From Delphinapterus leucas (Eukaryota > Chordata > Mammalia > Artiodactyla > Monodontidae): 64,000 nucleotides of DNA. Position numbers and translations under genes: made by a program. Shown in pieces: positions 1 through 11,945 of the stretch. The stretch is from NCBI RefSeq assembly GCF_002288925.2, contig NW_022098069.1:86349606-86413605 (forward strand), read 5' to 3'. Below the pieces are notes generated by a model. The model had not been told where the DNA came from, did no database searches, and worked only from the letters and a program-made list of their open reading frames with translations. Numbering within the stretch: position 1 is the stretch's first letter; every line of letters starts with the position of its first letter.

Positions 1-85
1 GGAGCCTGTGCTCCACAACAGGAGAGGCCACAACAGTGAGAGGCCGGCGTACCGCAAAATAAATAAATAAATAAATAAAATAAAA
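1..85 (+). repeat. CHR-type SINE, 3' end only
   Basis: The window opens in the tail of a cetacean tRNA-derived SINE: the AGGCCACAACAGTGAGAGGC body followed by an (AAAT)n/(AAAAT)n tail. The head lies outside the window. Confidence 0.8.
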
Positions 86-179
86 TAAAAGATTTATTAG
101 AAAAAATATATATATAAATGAACCAACAAGGTAAAACAGAACCCCAATCTAAAAGAGGAAAAAAGAAAAAAAGAAAGTA
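86..179. other. A-rich stretch, no feature recognised
   Basis: A/T-rich sequence with A runs and a short TATATATA stretch between the SINE tail and the GC-rich block. It may be a poly(A)-like tail but was not assigned. Confidence 0.3.
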
Positions 180-1165
180 AGCCTTGGTGATGGGGGCGGA
201 GTTTAGGCAGGGTTGTAACTTAGGCAAGGGCGGGCTTTAGGGTGGGGCAGGACCTAGGCGGGTCGGGGGTGACGTTCAAGCGTGGGGCAGGGCCTCTGCT
301 TAGGACCTGCTCGTGGAAGGGGAGAGGCAGCACGTGGAAAGGAGGGCCTCTGGAGTGTGGAGTTCCGGAGTTTGGAGGTAGGGCCCTGAGTGAGGGTGTG
401 TGGGTGGGGTTTAGGCCCAGACGTTCTAGGGGGTCTCAGAGGGGATCTCCGAGTGTAGAGGTAGGGCCCTAGGTGGGGGTGTAGGGGCGGGGCTTGGGCT
501 CTGCACGCGGGAGGGAGGCTTCGAGGGCAGAAGATTAGGCCAGGGTGCCCAGCAGGCTCCCCAGTGCCTAAGTGGACAGGGAAAGCACAGGGCCCCGTTC
601 TCGTCTGTTCCTTCATGCCCCTCCCCCACTGTCCCTCCTAGGGTCTTCCCCGTCCCCGCTGGACCCCTCACCGTGGGTGGGTCCCGCTGGGTGTAGGAAC
701 TCCTCCCCTCCCCCAGCCACCTCTCAGGGGTGCTGGTCCCGGAGGTCCGGCCTTTACTTTTGCTCCCCCTTCCGTCCCTCCCACTCCCTCAGGATTCGTG
801 TGGCTGGAGGGGGCCTTGGTGGGCAGAGGATCAGGCCCGGGATCTCAGCAGGCTCCTGGGGGCCCAAGCGGGCAGGGGAAACCTGGCCACATTGCCTTTG
901 GACCCTCTGCCCTCCCAGTGGTCCCCCAATTTCCCCCTTCGGGTGTGGGATCCCCTCCCTTCCCCCAGCCACCCCTCAGGGGCGCCAGCCCCCTCCTGCC
1001 TCCACTTCTCCTCCCTCCCCCTCATGCCACACATCCTACCTCGTCGCTGGGGGTTCCTCCGTCCCCTTAGGTGTCCGTGGTCCCCCACCGGTGCCTGGTA
1101 GGTGCCCTACTTGTGCGGAGACACATCCTCCTAGTCCACCATCTTGACTCCACCTCTCCTTTGTG
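180..1165 (-). repeat. GC-rich internally repetitive block, probable isolated L1 5' UTR (antisense)
   Basis: About 1 kb of CpG- and G/C-rich DNA with repeated blocks (354-419 resembles 441-503; 520-760 resembles 825-1000). Read on the minus strand, the right end starts with a GTCAAGATGGTGGACTAGGA-like sequence near 1120-1160, the usual first bases of a mammalian L1 5' UTR. If so, it is an L1 promoter region pointing left. No ORF1 follows below position 180, so only the 5' end is present, which is unusual because L1 copies normally lose their 5' ends. Long open frames here reflect base composition. A tandemly repeated CpG-rich sequence of another kind is the alternative. Confidence 0.45.
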
Positions 1166-1436
1166 AGTCCTTTTTCCTCTTAGTTTTCTTTATTTTTCTA
1201 AATGTATGTCCAGTATTTTATTAGCATATTTGTACTAGCCTTTTGGTATGTGAGTTGGAGCCAAATTAAGATTTTGTCATAGTATGGGTAATAACTTCAA
1301 GATGGTTGATGATTGCTTTACCCCTCATGCTTCCCCCTGCCTTGAGCCTTTGTTTTCGTTACCTCTGTTAGATACCTTTTCCACCCCTAGATCCCTCAGC
1401 ATATCCTCCTCCAGGTATGAGTGGCAATTTAGTTTT
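1166..1436. other. No gene or clear repeat recognised
   Basis: A/T-rich sequence between the GC-rich block and the next SINE. It includes 1424-1436, the left copy of the target-site duplication of the SINE that follows. Confidence 0.4.
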
Positions 1437-1790
1437 TGGGTTTTTTAAAATTTATTTTATTTTTTTGGCTGCGTTGGGTCTTCACTGCTGCACTTGGGCT
1501 TTTCTCTAGTTGTGGTGAGTGGGGGCTACTCTTCCTTGTGATGCACGGGCTCCTCACTGTGGTGGCTTCTCTTGTTGCAAAGCACAGGCTCTAGGCACAT
1601 GGGCTTCAGTAGTTGTGGCACTTGGGCTCAGCAGTTGTGGTGTGCGGGCTCTAGAGCGCAGGCTCAGTAGTTGTGGTGCATGGGCTTAGTTGCTCCGTGG
1701 CATGTGGGATCTTCCTGGACCAGGGCTCAAACCCGTGTCCTCTGCATTGGCAGGTGGATTCTTAACCACTGTACCACCAGGGAAGTCCCA
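1437..1790 (-). repeat. CHR-type SINE, full length, antisense
   Basis: The minus strand carries a tRNA-Glu-like head (GGACTTCCCTGGTGGTACAG, B box near 1730) and a T-rich tail at the left. It is flanked by a perfect 13-bp duplication GCAATTTAGTTTT at 1424-1436 and 1791-1803, which fixes the insertion boundaries. Confidence 0.92.
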
Positions 1791-1830
1791 GCAATTTAGT
1801 TTTGAAGACATCTGCGGTTTTCCATGTTTT

Positions 1831-2039
1831 TTTTTGTTTGTTTTTTTGCAGTACGCGGGCCTCTCACTGTTGTGGCCTCTCCCGTTGCGGAGCACAGGCT
1901 CCGGATGCGCAGGCTCAGCGGCCATGGCTCACGGGCCCAGCCGCTCCGTGGCATGTGGGATCTTCCCGGACCGGAGCACGAACCCGTGTCCCCTGCATTG
2001 GCAGGCGCACTCTCAACCACTGCGCCACCAGGGAAGCCC
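1831..2039 (-). repeat. Short young CHR-type SINE, antisense
   Basis: A short SINE variant with a GC-rich body and T-rich tail, flanked by the 10-bp duplication TCCATGTTTT at 1821-1830 and 2040-2049. It is very similar to the copies at 18079-18296 and 42590-42785, so the three are a young subfamily. It inserted 28 bp from the right duplication of the previous SINE. Confidence 0.92.
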
Positions 2040-2049
2040 TCCATGTTTT

Positions 2050-2940
2050 GGCTATAATAAATAAAGCTGCTATAAGCATTGATGTACAGATTTTTGTGCG
2101 AACTTAAGTCTTCATTTCTCTGGGATAAGTGTCTAGGAGTGCAATTGCTGAATCATATTTTTAAAAAATATATGCTGAATTTTATGTGCTAATATTTTAA
2201 AAGGATTTTTGTGTGTTTATTCTTGATGGATATTGATCTGTTCTTATCTGGTTTGGTATCAGAATAATACTAGTTTCATAAAATGCGAAATGTTCCTTCC
2301 TCTTGCATTTTCTTGAAGTTATTGTGTGGAATTGTGTTAATTCTTTCAATATTTGGTAGAATTTGTCAATAAAATCATCTGGGCCCAAAGATTTATTTTT
2401 GGAGAGCTCTAAAATTATGAGCTCAATTTCCTTAATATTTATTGGCTTATTGATATTATGTTTCATATTGGATGAATTTTTATTGTTTGTACTTTTTGAG
2501 AAATTGGTCCTGTTTTTCTGAGTTGTGAAATTAATGTGTGTGTAATTGTTCATTAACATTTCCTTGTCCTTTTGATGTCTGTAGGGCCTGTAGTGATGTT
2601 CCCTATTTCATTCCTGACCTTGGTAATTTGTGTCTTCTCGCTTTTTCCTTTGTCCATCTAGCTAGAGTTTTGTCAAAATATTATTGACTTTTTCAATGAA
2701 GCAGCTATTTGTTTCATCGGTTTTTCTCTGTTTTCAATTTTATCAATTTCAGGTTTTCATTATTCCCTTTCTTCTACTTGATTTGGGTGTATTTTGCTTT
2801 TCTTTTTCTAGGTTCTTAAGGTGGGATCTTAGATTATTCCTTTGAGACTTTTCCTTTTTTCTCATGTATGCATTTTTAGTGCTATAAAATTTCCTTCTCA
2901 GCATTGCTCTAGCTGTATCCCACAAATTCTGATATGTTGT
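2050..2940 (-). repeat. L1 ORF2 fragment, antisense, decayed
   Basis: The minus-strand translation contains the L1 reverse transcriptase N-terminal signature (KEIELIILELSKNKSLGPD, then FYQILKELT and a degenerate I-L-I-P). Frame breaks and stops occur throughout. The copy ends abruptly near 2940, where a different element begins. Confidence 0.8.
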
Positions 2941-3650
2941 ATTTTGTCAAAGAAAAAATGCACCAGACAGAGTTAAACAGGCAAGGAAGAGTTTACTCAG
3001 GATTATTGCAATAAGGGAGAGAGATTGAACTACTCCAAATGCAGTGAAGACAGCTGGAGATTTATAGCTAATGGGGAGGGGAAGGGGTCAGTGGGTGGAA
3101 AATTACTAAGAAGAACTTGGTGAGGTACGAGGGGTTGGGGGGATTCTTGCTAAACTGCTTGCTGAACTTGCTAAACTCAGCCACAGTTTTTGTCTGTGAT
3201 ATTTGAAATAGTACAGTTCTCATCTAAAAATTTCCTATCCTGCTAGAGAGTGCAGGCCTTTGTTGGGGCTTTTGGTCTGTGGCCATCAGCATGTCTAGGT
3301 TACTGGCTTCTTCAACACCCAGTCTGAGACTTGTGAAGCAAAAGGAAACCCTGGGCTTCACCTTCATGTAATCCTTGGTCCTGTGGTCCCTGGCCAGTCT
3401 GCCTTACTCTCTCCACTTGCAGAGCTGTCTTGTGTTTGTTTTACACATAATGGCTAGGGTTTTAGTTGTACCAGTGGGGGAAGAAGGGGAGTGTCCATGC
3501 CATCCTCCTGGAAGCGCAGTCTCCTTATTAGCAGCATTAATGGAACAAAAGATTTGCTTGCACAAGGATGGTTTCAAAACACTGTCTGCTGTGTATTTCA
3601 TTCCCAGCACCTCTTGCTCCTATGAGACTGCCCACCCTTGGGGCTGAGGC
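2941..3650. repeat. LTR-like interspersed element, unclassified
   Basis: This interrupts or abuts the L1 fragment. It has a purine-rich segment (AGGCAAGGAAGAGTTTACTC, then a region resembling the R/U5 segment of mammalian ERV LTRs in reverse) and no coding potential. Resemblance is by general texture only; no family name can be given. Confidence 0.3.
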
Positions 3651-5837
3651 CTCTATTTCTTCAGAAGGAGAGGGGGATACAGCTGAGGATAAAGAATTCT
3701 GTGTTCAGCTCTGGCTTTCAACACAGAACTTGTGAAAGAGCGCAGCAGAAACAAGAAAGTATCAGAAATGAAGATCAGAAAGTGTTTGGGGTGGTTTTTT
3801 CCTTTTTTTTTTTTTAATTTCAGAAGCTTCCCTTTAAATATCAAGACTCAGAGACTTGTATTTTCAGAGTTTATAAGGTAAGGTATGCAAGATATGCTAT
3901 ATGGGCAGGTCCACTTCACTGGGAGGCATGAGAATGACTTGTGGGGCTTGGAGGAAATGCTGAGAGGGAGACAAGCACTAGTGAGTATCTCCAAAAGGGC
4001 TCTGGCCTGGCCCCCTGGGGGAGAAGCCCAGAGGAGGGAATAGACCCCTGTAGACTATAACCCATGGGGATGAGGCTTGGCTTCTAGCCCAGAAGCCTGG
4101 GAGTTCCAAGCCAAGACAGGGCATGGGCATTGGGCAGGGACCCTGAAGTGGCTTTCTCCTGCCAAGTCTCCATGGGCCCCAAGGGGCGTGAGTGAGAGCT
4201 GGAAAGTTCCCGTGGCCCCTTGGTCCTGTGGTCCTCTGTTGTGGAAATGCAGGACCACCATATTTGTCTGGGTCTGACTGGGCCACAGAGTGGGGCTGTG
4301 AGGTAGACAGTCCAAGGTCAAGTCCACACAGAGGAGGCATCTGAGTTTCAGCAGATCAGCAGTGTCAAGCAGAGCCAAGGCCAGGACCAGGTCATCAGGG
4401 GAGGGGCCGTTGGATGCTGGCCATGGTGTGATAACAGGCTTCACCAGCAGAAGCAACAAGGGCAGCTGGCCCCAAGCTGGTGACGTAGGACCCACCCCTT
4501 CCTGATACCATGCGGTTTGTGGGATCCTCCCCGCAGACACAGCCTGGGGCGGGAGGAGCATGACTGAGAGGGAAGAAAGGCTGGGCTTTGAGGACTGTGG
4601 GTGCTACACTGACTGACTGCTTTTCCCCAGGAGTCTAAACTGGTGATTAAAATACCTCTAATCCACGTATTCATTCAAATACGTTCAGCTGCAAATGACA
4701 GAAAATCAGACTAAATTGATCTAAACAATTAAGGTATTTCTTAGCATACCTGACTTAGAAGTCCAAGGAAGGGCTAGCTTCAGGCAAGGTTTGATCTATC
4801 AGTCAAGTCATACAGGCAGGCCCCTCTTCTGTCCCCCATCTCTCAGCCTCTCGTCCTCAGCATCCCATCAGGTCTTGGGGATACCTGCTTAGTTTCTCTC
4901 CATGTAGCTTCCATGAAAGGAAGGGGAAACATCTTTTGCAGACGCCCTCAGCAAGCATCTCCTTGCATCTCTGTCTGGAACTAGGCCACCCTTGAACTAG
5001 TCGCATGGCCACAAGATGGGCTCTGCTGGCTGGCGTAAAGAGGGGAGAGCCCTAGTGAAAATCTGAGTGCCATTTTCTAAGGAAAAAGAAAAAGAGCATG
5101 CTTCAAGGCCCAAAACAAAGGGCAAGATTATGATATTTTTCATGCTATCAGCAGAAATAAGGGTTACACATTTTAAACCTACTACGTAAGATAAATTGAA
5201 CCAATATCTCTTTGAATGCACTGAAAGAGGGTAAAGGATATTTATTACTTATCTTTCTAGTTATAGCAGCAAATGTTCTATTCTGTCTTCCTCTGTGCAG
5301 CCGTCCTTATGTTGTTATTTGGAAAAGAGCCTTAGGAAATTTGTCTTCAGGCTCAGACTGTGCCACCAAGTGTAGAGGCCTGGCTTTCCTGATACAATAT
5401 TTAAGCCCTATATTCATCAGTACCTACATAATGTTACAGTAGCTAATTTGGAAAAATTCTAATCATGCTCTTTACATCGTTGGCTTGTGAATTTTTCAGC
5501 TTTGCTTATGAATATCCCTCCTACGTGATATTATTTAAATATCAAAATATTTATTAGCAAGGTTTTTATAAATCAAATAATTATTGCTAAATCTGTGTCA
5601 CTACCTGAAACCCAAATGAGATTTTTAAGCCTCTGTCCTTTGTCATTTTTAGTGATGTATGACTTTCCTATTTCTATTTAGAGTGAAATGAGTAGTCCCC
5701 TCCTTGTCCATGGACCGCGTCACAGCACTTTTCGTGCACCTCCTTTTGATGGGGACCTTAGCAGCTAGGGGGTACCAGGAGCGAGTACCACTGTGAGCAA
5801 TGCACAGTGATTCTTTATCCTATTCAATTTCATCTTC
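3651..5837. other. No gene recognised; possible old repeat at 4670-5030
   Basis: Mostly unique-looking sequence with a T-run at 3798-3814. Position 4670-5030 has the look of a mammal-wide interspersed repeat (AAATGACAGAAAATCAGACT onward) that I cannot place in a family. The open frames at 3978-4561 show no domain, no initiation context and no splice structure. Confidence 0.4.
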
Positions 5838-6045
5838 TTTTTTAATATTTATTTATTTAGTTAGTTGCACCGGCTCTTAGTTGCAGCAGGTGGGCTCCTT
5901 AGTTGTGGCTCGCCAGCTCCTTAGTTGTGGCATGCATGTGGGATCTAGTTCCCCGACCAGGAATCGAACCCGGGCCCCTGCACCCGGGCCCCATGCTCCA
6001 TTGGGAGCATGGAGTCCTATCCACTGCACCACCAGGGAAGTCCCT
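5838..6045 (-). repeat. CHR-type SINE, older subfamily, antisense
   Basis: The head (GGGACTTCCCTGGTGGTGCA on the minus strand) is at the right and a T/A-rich tail at the left. It has an imperfect duplication CA(A/G)TTTCATCTT on both sides, at about 5825-5837 and 6046-6058. The body differs from the abundant CHR copies and has an internal CCCGGGCCCC duplication near the B box. Confidence 0.85.
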
Positions 6046-6804
6046 CAGTTTCATCTTTTAAAGCACTGGTGGTGACCTGCAGCTAAACGGACCATCAGAG
6101 CCCAAGAGCCGACAGGGAGAGGAGCCTGTTCCTAAAGCCACTCTGCCCAGACTGCATCTCGGCCCCACTGGGCCCAGCCCCCTTCCCTGCTTAGCAGAGG
6201 CTCACCCTTTCTCTGGCGGCCTCTCGCTCCGCCTGCACGGTCCCGCTGCTGCTGCTGGGCCGGGCTGCTGCCTAGTCCTGTCCTTTCTCCTCGCCTGGCT
6301 TGGTCCTCCCACATCTGTCCCCTCTCCTCCAGGGTGGCCCCTCAGGGGCCTGTTTCCTGCTCCAACCCTCTCCTCCTTGCTGCTCTCATGCAGCCTGGTG
6401 CTCCTCCCTCCTCTGAGCCCACCGCACACGCCACTCCTTCAGCAGCAGCTTCCCACTTACATGCTTACGACGCTTGCATCTCTCTCTTTACTTAGCTCTC
6501 CTTCAGGTCTCTCAAACAAACAGTCACAGTCCCTGTCTCGGCTCCCTGGTAACTCAGGCAGGACCTGCATGTCTAGGATCACCAAGTACGTGGGGGTCTG
6601 CCTCCTGGTCCCCTCTGCTCCCCACTGTCTTCTCATTCCCCCTCCTAGGTCTCCACGCTCTAGTCCGTCCACCAGCCGCCTGTTTAGCAGCCAGAAAACC
6701 TCTCAGATGGTAGCCTGATGCTTCTTCAGGCTTCAGCTGCTGCCAGGCCTCTCGGGGAAGTCTGGACACCCTGCCTTCTTCTCCAGCCCATTTCCTGCTG
6801 CTCC
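6046..6804. other. No gene recognised; C/T-rich intronic or intergenic sequence
   Basis: Moderately GC-rich, with a CTG-rich patch near 6245-6275. Short open frames on both strands show no recognisable domain. Confidence 0.4.
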
Positions 6805-7060
6805 CCACTCACTGATTCATTCTTGAGCACGTCGTGTGTGCCAGGCTGTTCATGGAGCTCGTGCTGAATGGACCAAAACCTCTGCCCTTGTGGAGTCTGG
6901 GGGGCTGGAGGGCACGAGCCAGACAGCAGACATACTAAATTAGTCATGATGTGGAAGATGATAAACACTGTGGACAGCACAGAGTCGGGGAAGGACCCAA
7001 AGCACAGGGGAAGGTGGTGTTGGCCAGGGCAGTCAGAGCAGGACTGATGGAGTAGGCTGC
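6805..7060 (+). repeat. L2 3' end fragment
   Basis: It shows the order typical of L2 3' ends: TGATTCATTC...TGTGCCAGGCTGT, then a CTGCCCTTGTGGAGTCTGG-like segment and a diverged AGACAGCAGACATAC...GATGATAAACACTGTGG segment. Strongly decayed. Confidence 0.65.
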
Positions 7061-8033
7061 GTCCTGGGGGAGCACAGCTGTTCATTTATTCCCGACGGGC
7101 CAAGGTGTCTCACAGAGCTCTCAGAAGATGCTGGAGCTGCTGTCACGTAGCGACCAGGACAGAGGAAGCCAGCATGCTGGCTGTGGCCCCGCTGGATCAT
7201 CTGAGGACCCACCGAAAAGATGGGGCTGTCGTCACGGTGCCTGTCCGTCTGCAGCCTCCTCCGTGTTTTGCCTCCAGCGTGGAGACTGTGGCCAAACTGA
7301 AGGTGGCTGATCCCCGGACCAGCTGTTCTGCCCAGGCCACACATGCTGAGCAGAGACGCTGTGGGCCGGGCCCATGGGTGCACCTCCTTCCCCACAGTTC
7401 AGACTATTGCCTGCTTGGCATGTTCACTTACAACTACTGACAGTTGAACAGACGCCAAAGTATAGACTTAAAACGTCACCTCTGCACCTTGCCTTTTGCT
7501 GAATGTGAAGCAAAGGCCGTTAACATTGAATTTTTCCAGATCAGTTCTCTTATTTTTTCACACATGCCAGAGTTCACCATGAAAACGAATGCTAGGAGTG
7601 TGCCCAGTCTTCGTCACTCCAGACACCAACGGAGCCTTGGGCTGTGCAGAGCAGTTGACGGAAGCTGAGAAAAGGGGCTTGCTGCAGAGCACAGCGCATT
7701 TCCTGCAGTGGGTCTCAGCGTCCTGGAGAATCTGGCTGAGTTTGTTACACAAAGGACTTGGAAGTGGTTTTCATACATTTAAGTGTCCACATTAACGGCA
7801 GAAAATGTTATAGCCGACAGTTTGCTTTCAATTTCCACAGTTTGGGTAAGTTTCAGAACAGTCCCCCTGACGTGTGGTCACATTGCTGTGTGCCCACCTT
7901 GATGCTCACTCTAGAGAGTCCGAGAGGCTCATGGACCTGGTCCCGCCCACTGCACCTTGGACCCGGGAGAGTAACGTCATCACTGATGGTGGAGCCAGGT
8001 TTCTCATGTTGCAGTAGAGAGGAGGTTCGAACG
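7061..8033. other. No gene or repeat recognised
   Basis: Unique-looking sequence; the open frames at 7033-7440 on both strands have no recognisable domain and no splice signals that build an exon. It was checked for the missing upstream POLN exon without success. Confidence 0.4.
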
Positions 8034-8549
8034 ACCCATGTGGTGGATTAGAGTTGGAGACAGCAGTGTGGACTCATGTGTGGCTTCACACAGACACGGA
8101 TGGCTACACATAGAAACATTTATAGGTACGACTACACAGGGCAGCATATGCGCACATATCTCCTTGCTCTGTCAGCTGAGAGGGCCTAGAAGCAAGGACA
8201 CCCCCTAGCACCCAGATCTTGGCTTCTGATACCATCTCCAGTAAAAGCAACCAGGGCTCCTTGAGAAATGGCTGATTCTACGACTGTGGCAGGAAACACA
8301 CAAGATGAGCCTGGAGCATCCTGTAGTGCCAGAGAGTAAGGAAGTGATAAACACACACACACACTGAAGAGGTTAAGTCAAAGGGACACAGGAGCCAAGT
8401 GAAAGAGCTTCCACTGGCCAAAGCTGGAATAATGTGAATAACAAAATAAATAATGTCATGTTGGATTATAACCCAAAGGATAGAATAAATGTCCATGAGT
8501 TCATACGGATATAAATAAGTGACTGAATAAATACATAAATAAGGGAGAA
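8034..8549 (-). repeat. Left arm of a near-identical inverted repeat (in L1 3' UTR)
   Basis: The reverse complement matches 40164-40684 at about 97% by eye, including an identical GT-dinucleotide run. The matched region is old L1M 3' UTR sequence (CCAGCTTTGGCCAGTGGAAG, CAGGATGCTCCAGGCTCATC). Similarity falls to about 80% at the 8550 boundary, although the L1 homology continues to 9240. Confidence 0.85.
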
Positions 8550-9240
8550 AAGATGAATCCCCCATGTAGAATAATTTATGTAGGTATTAATACTTTGCCC
8601 TCAAGAAGATGGAGCATAACCCCCCACTCTCTAAGCATAGGGACTCTTTCCAAAGAGTATTGTATGAAAAGAGGAGAAAAAGGTAACCTTACAGTGGAGA
8701 AACTGAACAAACACACCTCAGCCAAGTGATCAAGGTCAACATCAAAAGTGATAAATCATACTGCTAGTAAGAACCCTTATTATTATGATGTGATGAAACA
8801 CAATTTACCTCTCCAGCCTTCCTCCTCAACACCTATATCCCCATTCTAATCATGAGAAAAACATCAGACAAACCCCAATTAGGGATATTCTACAAAACTA
8901 CCTGACCAGCAGTCCTCATTTTTGTCAAGGTCATCAGAAACAAGGAAAGTCTGAGAACCTGTCACAGCCCAGAGGAGCCTAAGGGGACATGACAACTAAA
9001 TGCAGTGTGGGATCCTGGAACAGAAAGTGGACATTAGGGAAATATTGAGGAAATATGAATAATTTATGGACTTTAGTTAATAATAATGTATCAGTATTGG
9101 GTTCGTTAACTGTGACCAATGTACCATACTAATGTAAGATGTTAATAATAGGGAGAACTGGGTGTGGGATATATTGGCACTCTACTAGCTTCACAATGTA
9201 TCTCTAAATCTAAAACTATTCAAAAATTAAAATTTCATTT
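8550..9240 (+). repeat. L1M 3' region fragment, remainder
   Basis: This continues the old L1 3' UTR copy that contains the left inverted-repeat arm. It is homologous, at about 80%, to 39494-40163 (inverted) and to 13500-14085 (same orientation). Shared landmarks include AGAGGAGCCTAAGG and GTGGGATCCTGGAACAGAAA. Confidence 0.75.
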
Positions 9241-10912
9241 TTTAAAAAAGGAGGTCAATATTCATTTATGATAAAAGCTCAATAACGTGAGTATAGAGGG
9301 AATGTATCTCAACATAATGAAGACCATATATGACAAGCTGACAGCTAACATCATACTGAGTGGTGAAAAGCTGAAGGTCTTTCCTCTGTGGTCAGGAACA
9401 AGACAAGGATGCCCACTGTCACCACTTTTATTTAACATTGTATTGGAAGTCCTAGCCAGAGCAATTAGGCAAGAAAAAGAAATAAAAGGCATCCAAATTG
9501 GGAAGGAAGAAGTAAAACTGTCACTATTGCAGATGCTATGATGTTATATATAGAAAACCCTGAAAACTACACACACACACACACACACACACACAACTGT
9601 TGGAAGCAATAAATGAATTCAGTAAAGTTGTAAGGTACAAAATCAATATTAAAAAATCTGTTGTTTATATACACTAATAAACTATCAGAATGAGAAATTA
9701 AGAAAATAATCCCATTTTACAATTGCATCAAAAATAATAAGATACCTCGGAATAAATTTAACCAAGGAAGTGAAAGACCTGTCTGTGAAAACCATAAAAT
9801 GATGAAAGAAACTGAAGGCACAAATAAATGGAAAGATATTCCATGCTCATGGATTGGAAGAATTAATATTGTTAAAATGTCCATACCACACAAAGCATTC
9901 TACAGATTCAGTGCAATCTTTATCAAAATTCCAATGGTATTTTTCATAGAAATAAAACAAACAATCCTAAAATTTGTATGGAACCACAAAAGACCCCAAA
10001 TAGCCAAAGCAACCTTGAGAAACAAGAATGAAGCTAGAGGCATCATGCACCCTGATTTCAAACTATCTTACAAACCTAGAGTAATTAAAACAGTATGGTA
10101 CTGGCATAAAAACTGGCATATAGATCAATGGAACAGAATAGAGAGCCCAGAAATAAACCCATATATATATGTGGTCAATTAATCTATGATAAAGGAGCCA
10201 AGAATATACAGTAGGGAGAGGATGACAGTCTCTTCAGTAAATTGTGCTGGGAAAACTATACAGCTGCATGCATAAGGATGAAACTGGACCACTATTTTAC
10301 ACCATATACAAAAATTAACTAAAAGTGGATTAAGACTTGAATGTCAGACCTGAAACCATAAAACTCCTAGAATAAAACATAGGTGGTAAGCTCCCTGACA
10401 TCAGTCTTGGCAATGAGTTTTTAGATCTGACACCAAAAGCAAAAGCAAAAATAAACAAGTGGAACTACTTCAAACTAAAAAGCTTCTGTCCAGTAAAGGA
10501 ACCATTAACAAAATGAAAAGACAACCTACCAAATGGGAGAAAACATTTGCAGATCATATACGTGATAAGGGATTAATATTCAAAATATATAAAGAACTCA
10601 TACAACTTTATAGTAAACAAACAATTCAATTTTTAAAATGCACAGAGGGTCTGAATAGACATTTTTCCAAAGAAGACATACGGGTGGCCAATAGACATAT
10701 GAAAAGATGCTCAACATCACTAATCATTAGGGAAATGCAAATCAAAACCACAATGAGATATCACCTCACACCTGCTATGATGGCTATTATCACAAAGACA
10801 AGAAATAACAAATGTTGGTGAGAATGTGGAGAATAGGGAACACTCATACATCTTTTAGTGGGAATGTAGATTGATGCAGCCACTATGGAAAATAGTATGG
10901 AGGTTCCTCAAA
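9241..10912 (+). repeat. L1 ORF2 relic, sense, reverse transcriptase to C-terminal part
   Basis: 5'-truncated L1. The translation has the reverse transcriptase landmarks [20 protein letters not shown] and [13 protein letters not shown] at 9390-9530; the region that should hold the catalytic FADD box is broken by an early stop. Downstream are the GRINIVKMS and [10 protein letters not shown] segments and the ORF2 C-terminal segment. An (AC)n run at 9569-9595 sits inside. Stops and frameshifts make it non-functional. It is continued after the inserted SINE by 11213-11945. Confidence 0.9.
9569..9595. repeat. (AC)n microsatellite inside L1
   Basis: About 13 uninterrupted AC units. Confidence 0.97.
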
Positions 10913-10915
10913 AAA

Positions 10916-11212
10916 AATTTTTTTTAAGATTTAATTTTATTTATTTTTGGCTGTGTTGGGTCTTCATAGCTGCACACAGGCTTTCTCTAGTTGCGGTGAG
11001 CGGGGGCTACTCTTCGTCGCGGTGCACGGGCTTCTCATTGCAGTGGCTTCTCTTGTTGTGGAGCACGGGCTCTAGGCACACGGGCTTCAGTAGTTGTGGC
11101 GCACAGGATTAGTTGCTCCTTGGCATGTGGGATCTTCCCAGACCAGGGATTGAACCCGTGTCCCCTGCATTGGCAGGTGGCTTCTTATCCACTCTGTCAC
11201 CAGGGAAGTCAC
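10916..11212 (-). repeat. CHR-type SINE inserted in L1, antisense
   Basis: A full-length antisense SINE with duplication CCTCAAAAAA at 10906-10915 and 11213-11222. It cuts the L1 ORF2 C-terminal region in two, giving the relative age: L1 first, SINE later. Confidence 0.9.
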
Positions 11213-11945
11213 CCTCAAAAAATTAAAAATAGAACTACCATATGATCAAGCAACTCCACTGGGTATTTATCCAAAGAAAAATTTAAAATTAATTTGAAAA
11301 GATATCTGCACCCCCATGTTCATTGCAGCATTATTTACAATAGTCAAGACAAGAAGACAACATAAAGGTCCATCCATGGATGAATGGGTCAAGAAAATGT
11401 GGCATATATACAATATAATATTATTCAGTTGTAAAAAGAATGAAATCTTGCCATTTATGACACATGGATGGACCTTGAGGGCATTATGCTAAGTGAAGCA
11501 GACTGGACAGAAAAGGATAAATACCATATGATCTCACTTATATGTGGAATCTTAAAAAACAAAACAAGAAAAACAAAACAAAACAAAAAAACGAACTCAT
11601 GCATATAGAGAACAGACTGGTGGTTGCCTGAGGCGATGAGTGGGAGGTGGGTGAAATGAGAGAAAGGGGTCAAAATGTACAAATTTCTAGTTATAAAGTG
11701 AGTAAGCCATGGGGATGTCATGTACAGCATGGTGACTGTAGTTAACACTGTATTGCATGTTTGAAAGTTGCTGAGAGAGTAGATCTTGAAAGTTCTCATC
11801 ACAAGAAAAAATGTCTGCAACTGTGTGTGGTGATGAATATTAAATGGACTTTTTGTGGTGATCATTTTGCAGTATATACAAATATTGAATATGTTGTATA
11901 CCTGAAACTAATATGTTATGTCAATGACACCAAAATTTTTAAAAG
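11213..11945 (+). repeat. L1 ORF2 C-terminus and 3' UTR
   Basis: It continues the L1 split by the SINE: the HPHVHCSIIYNSQDKK-like and DEWVKKMWHIYNIILF-like segments appear with frame breaks. They are followed by the 3' UTR (ATGATCTCACTTATATGTGG, then TGTATACCTGAAACTAATAT) ending near 11945. Confidence 0.85.

Noticed and set aside
572..1147. 191-codon open frame in GC-rich DNA
   Set aside because: Several overlapping frames are open on both strands, it is proline/serine-rich low-complexity, and the DNA looks like an L1 5' UTR.
2941..3650. Considered as a defined endogenous retrovirus LTR
   Set aside because: No clear TG...CA ends or target duplication, so only the weaker LTR-like label is kept.
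4055..4561. 168-codon minus-strand open frame
   Set aside because: No recognisable domain or homology and no exon boundaries; base composition suffices.
9287..9541. Reverse transcriptase-like open frame, considered as a retron or diversity-generating element
   Set aside because: It matches L1 ORF2 in order and context and is interrupted soon after; nothing bacterial is present.
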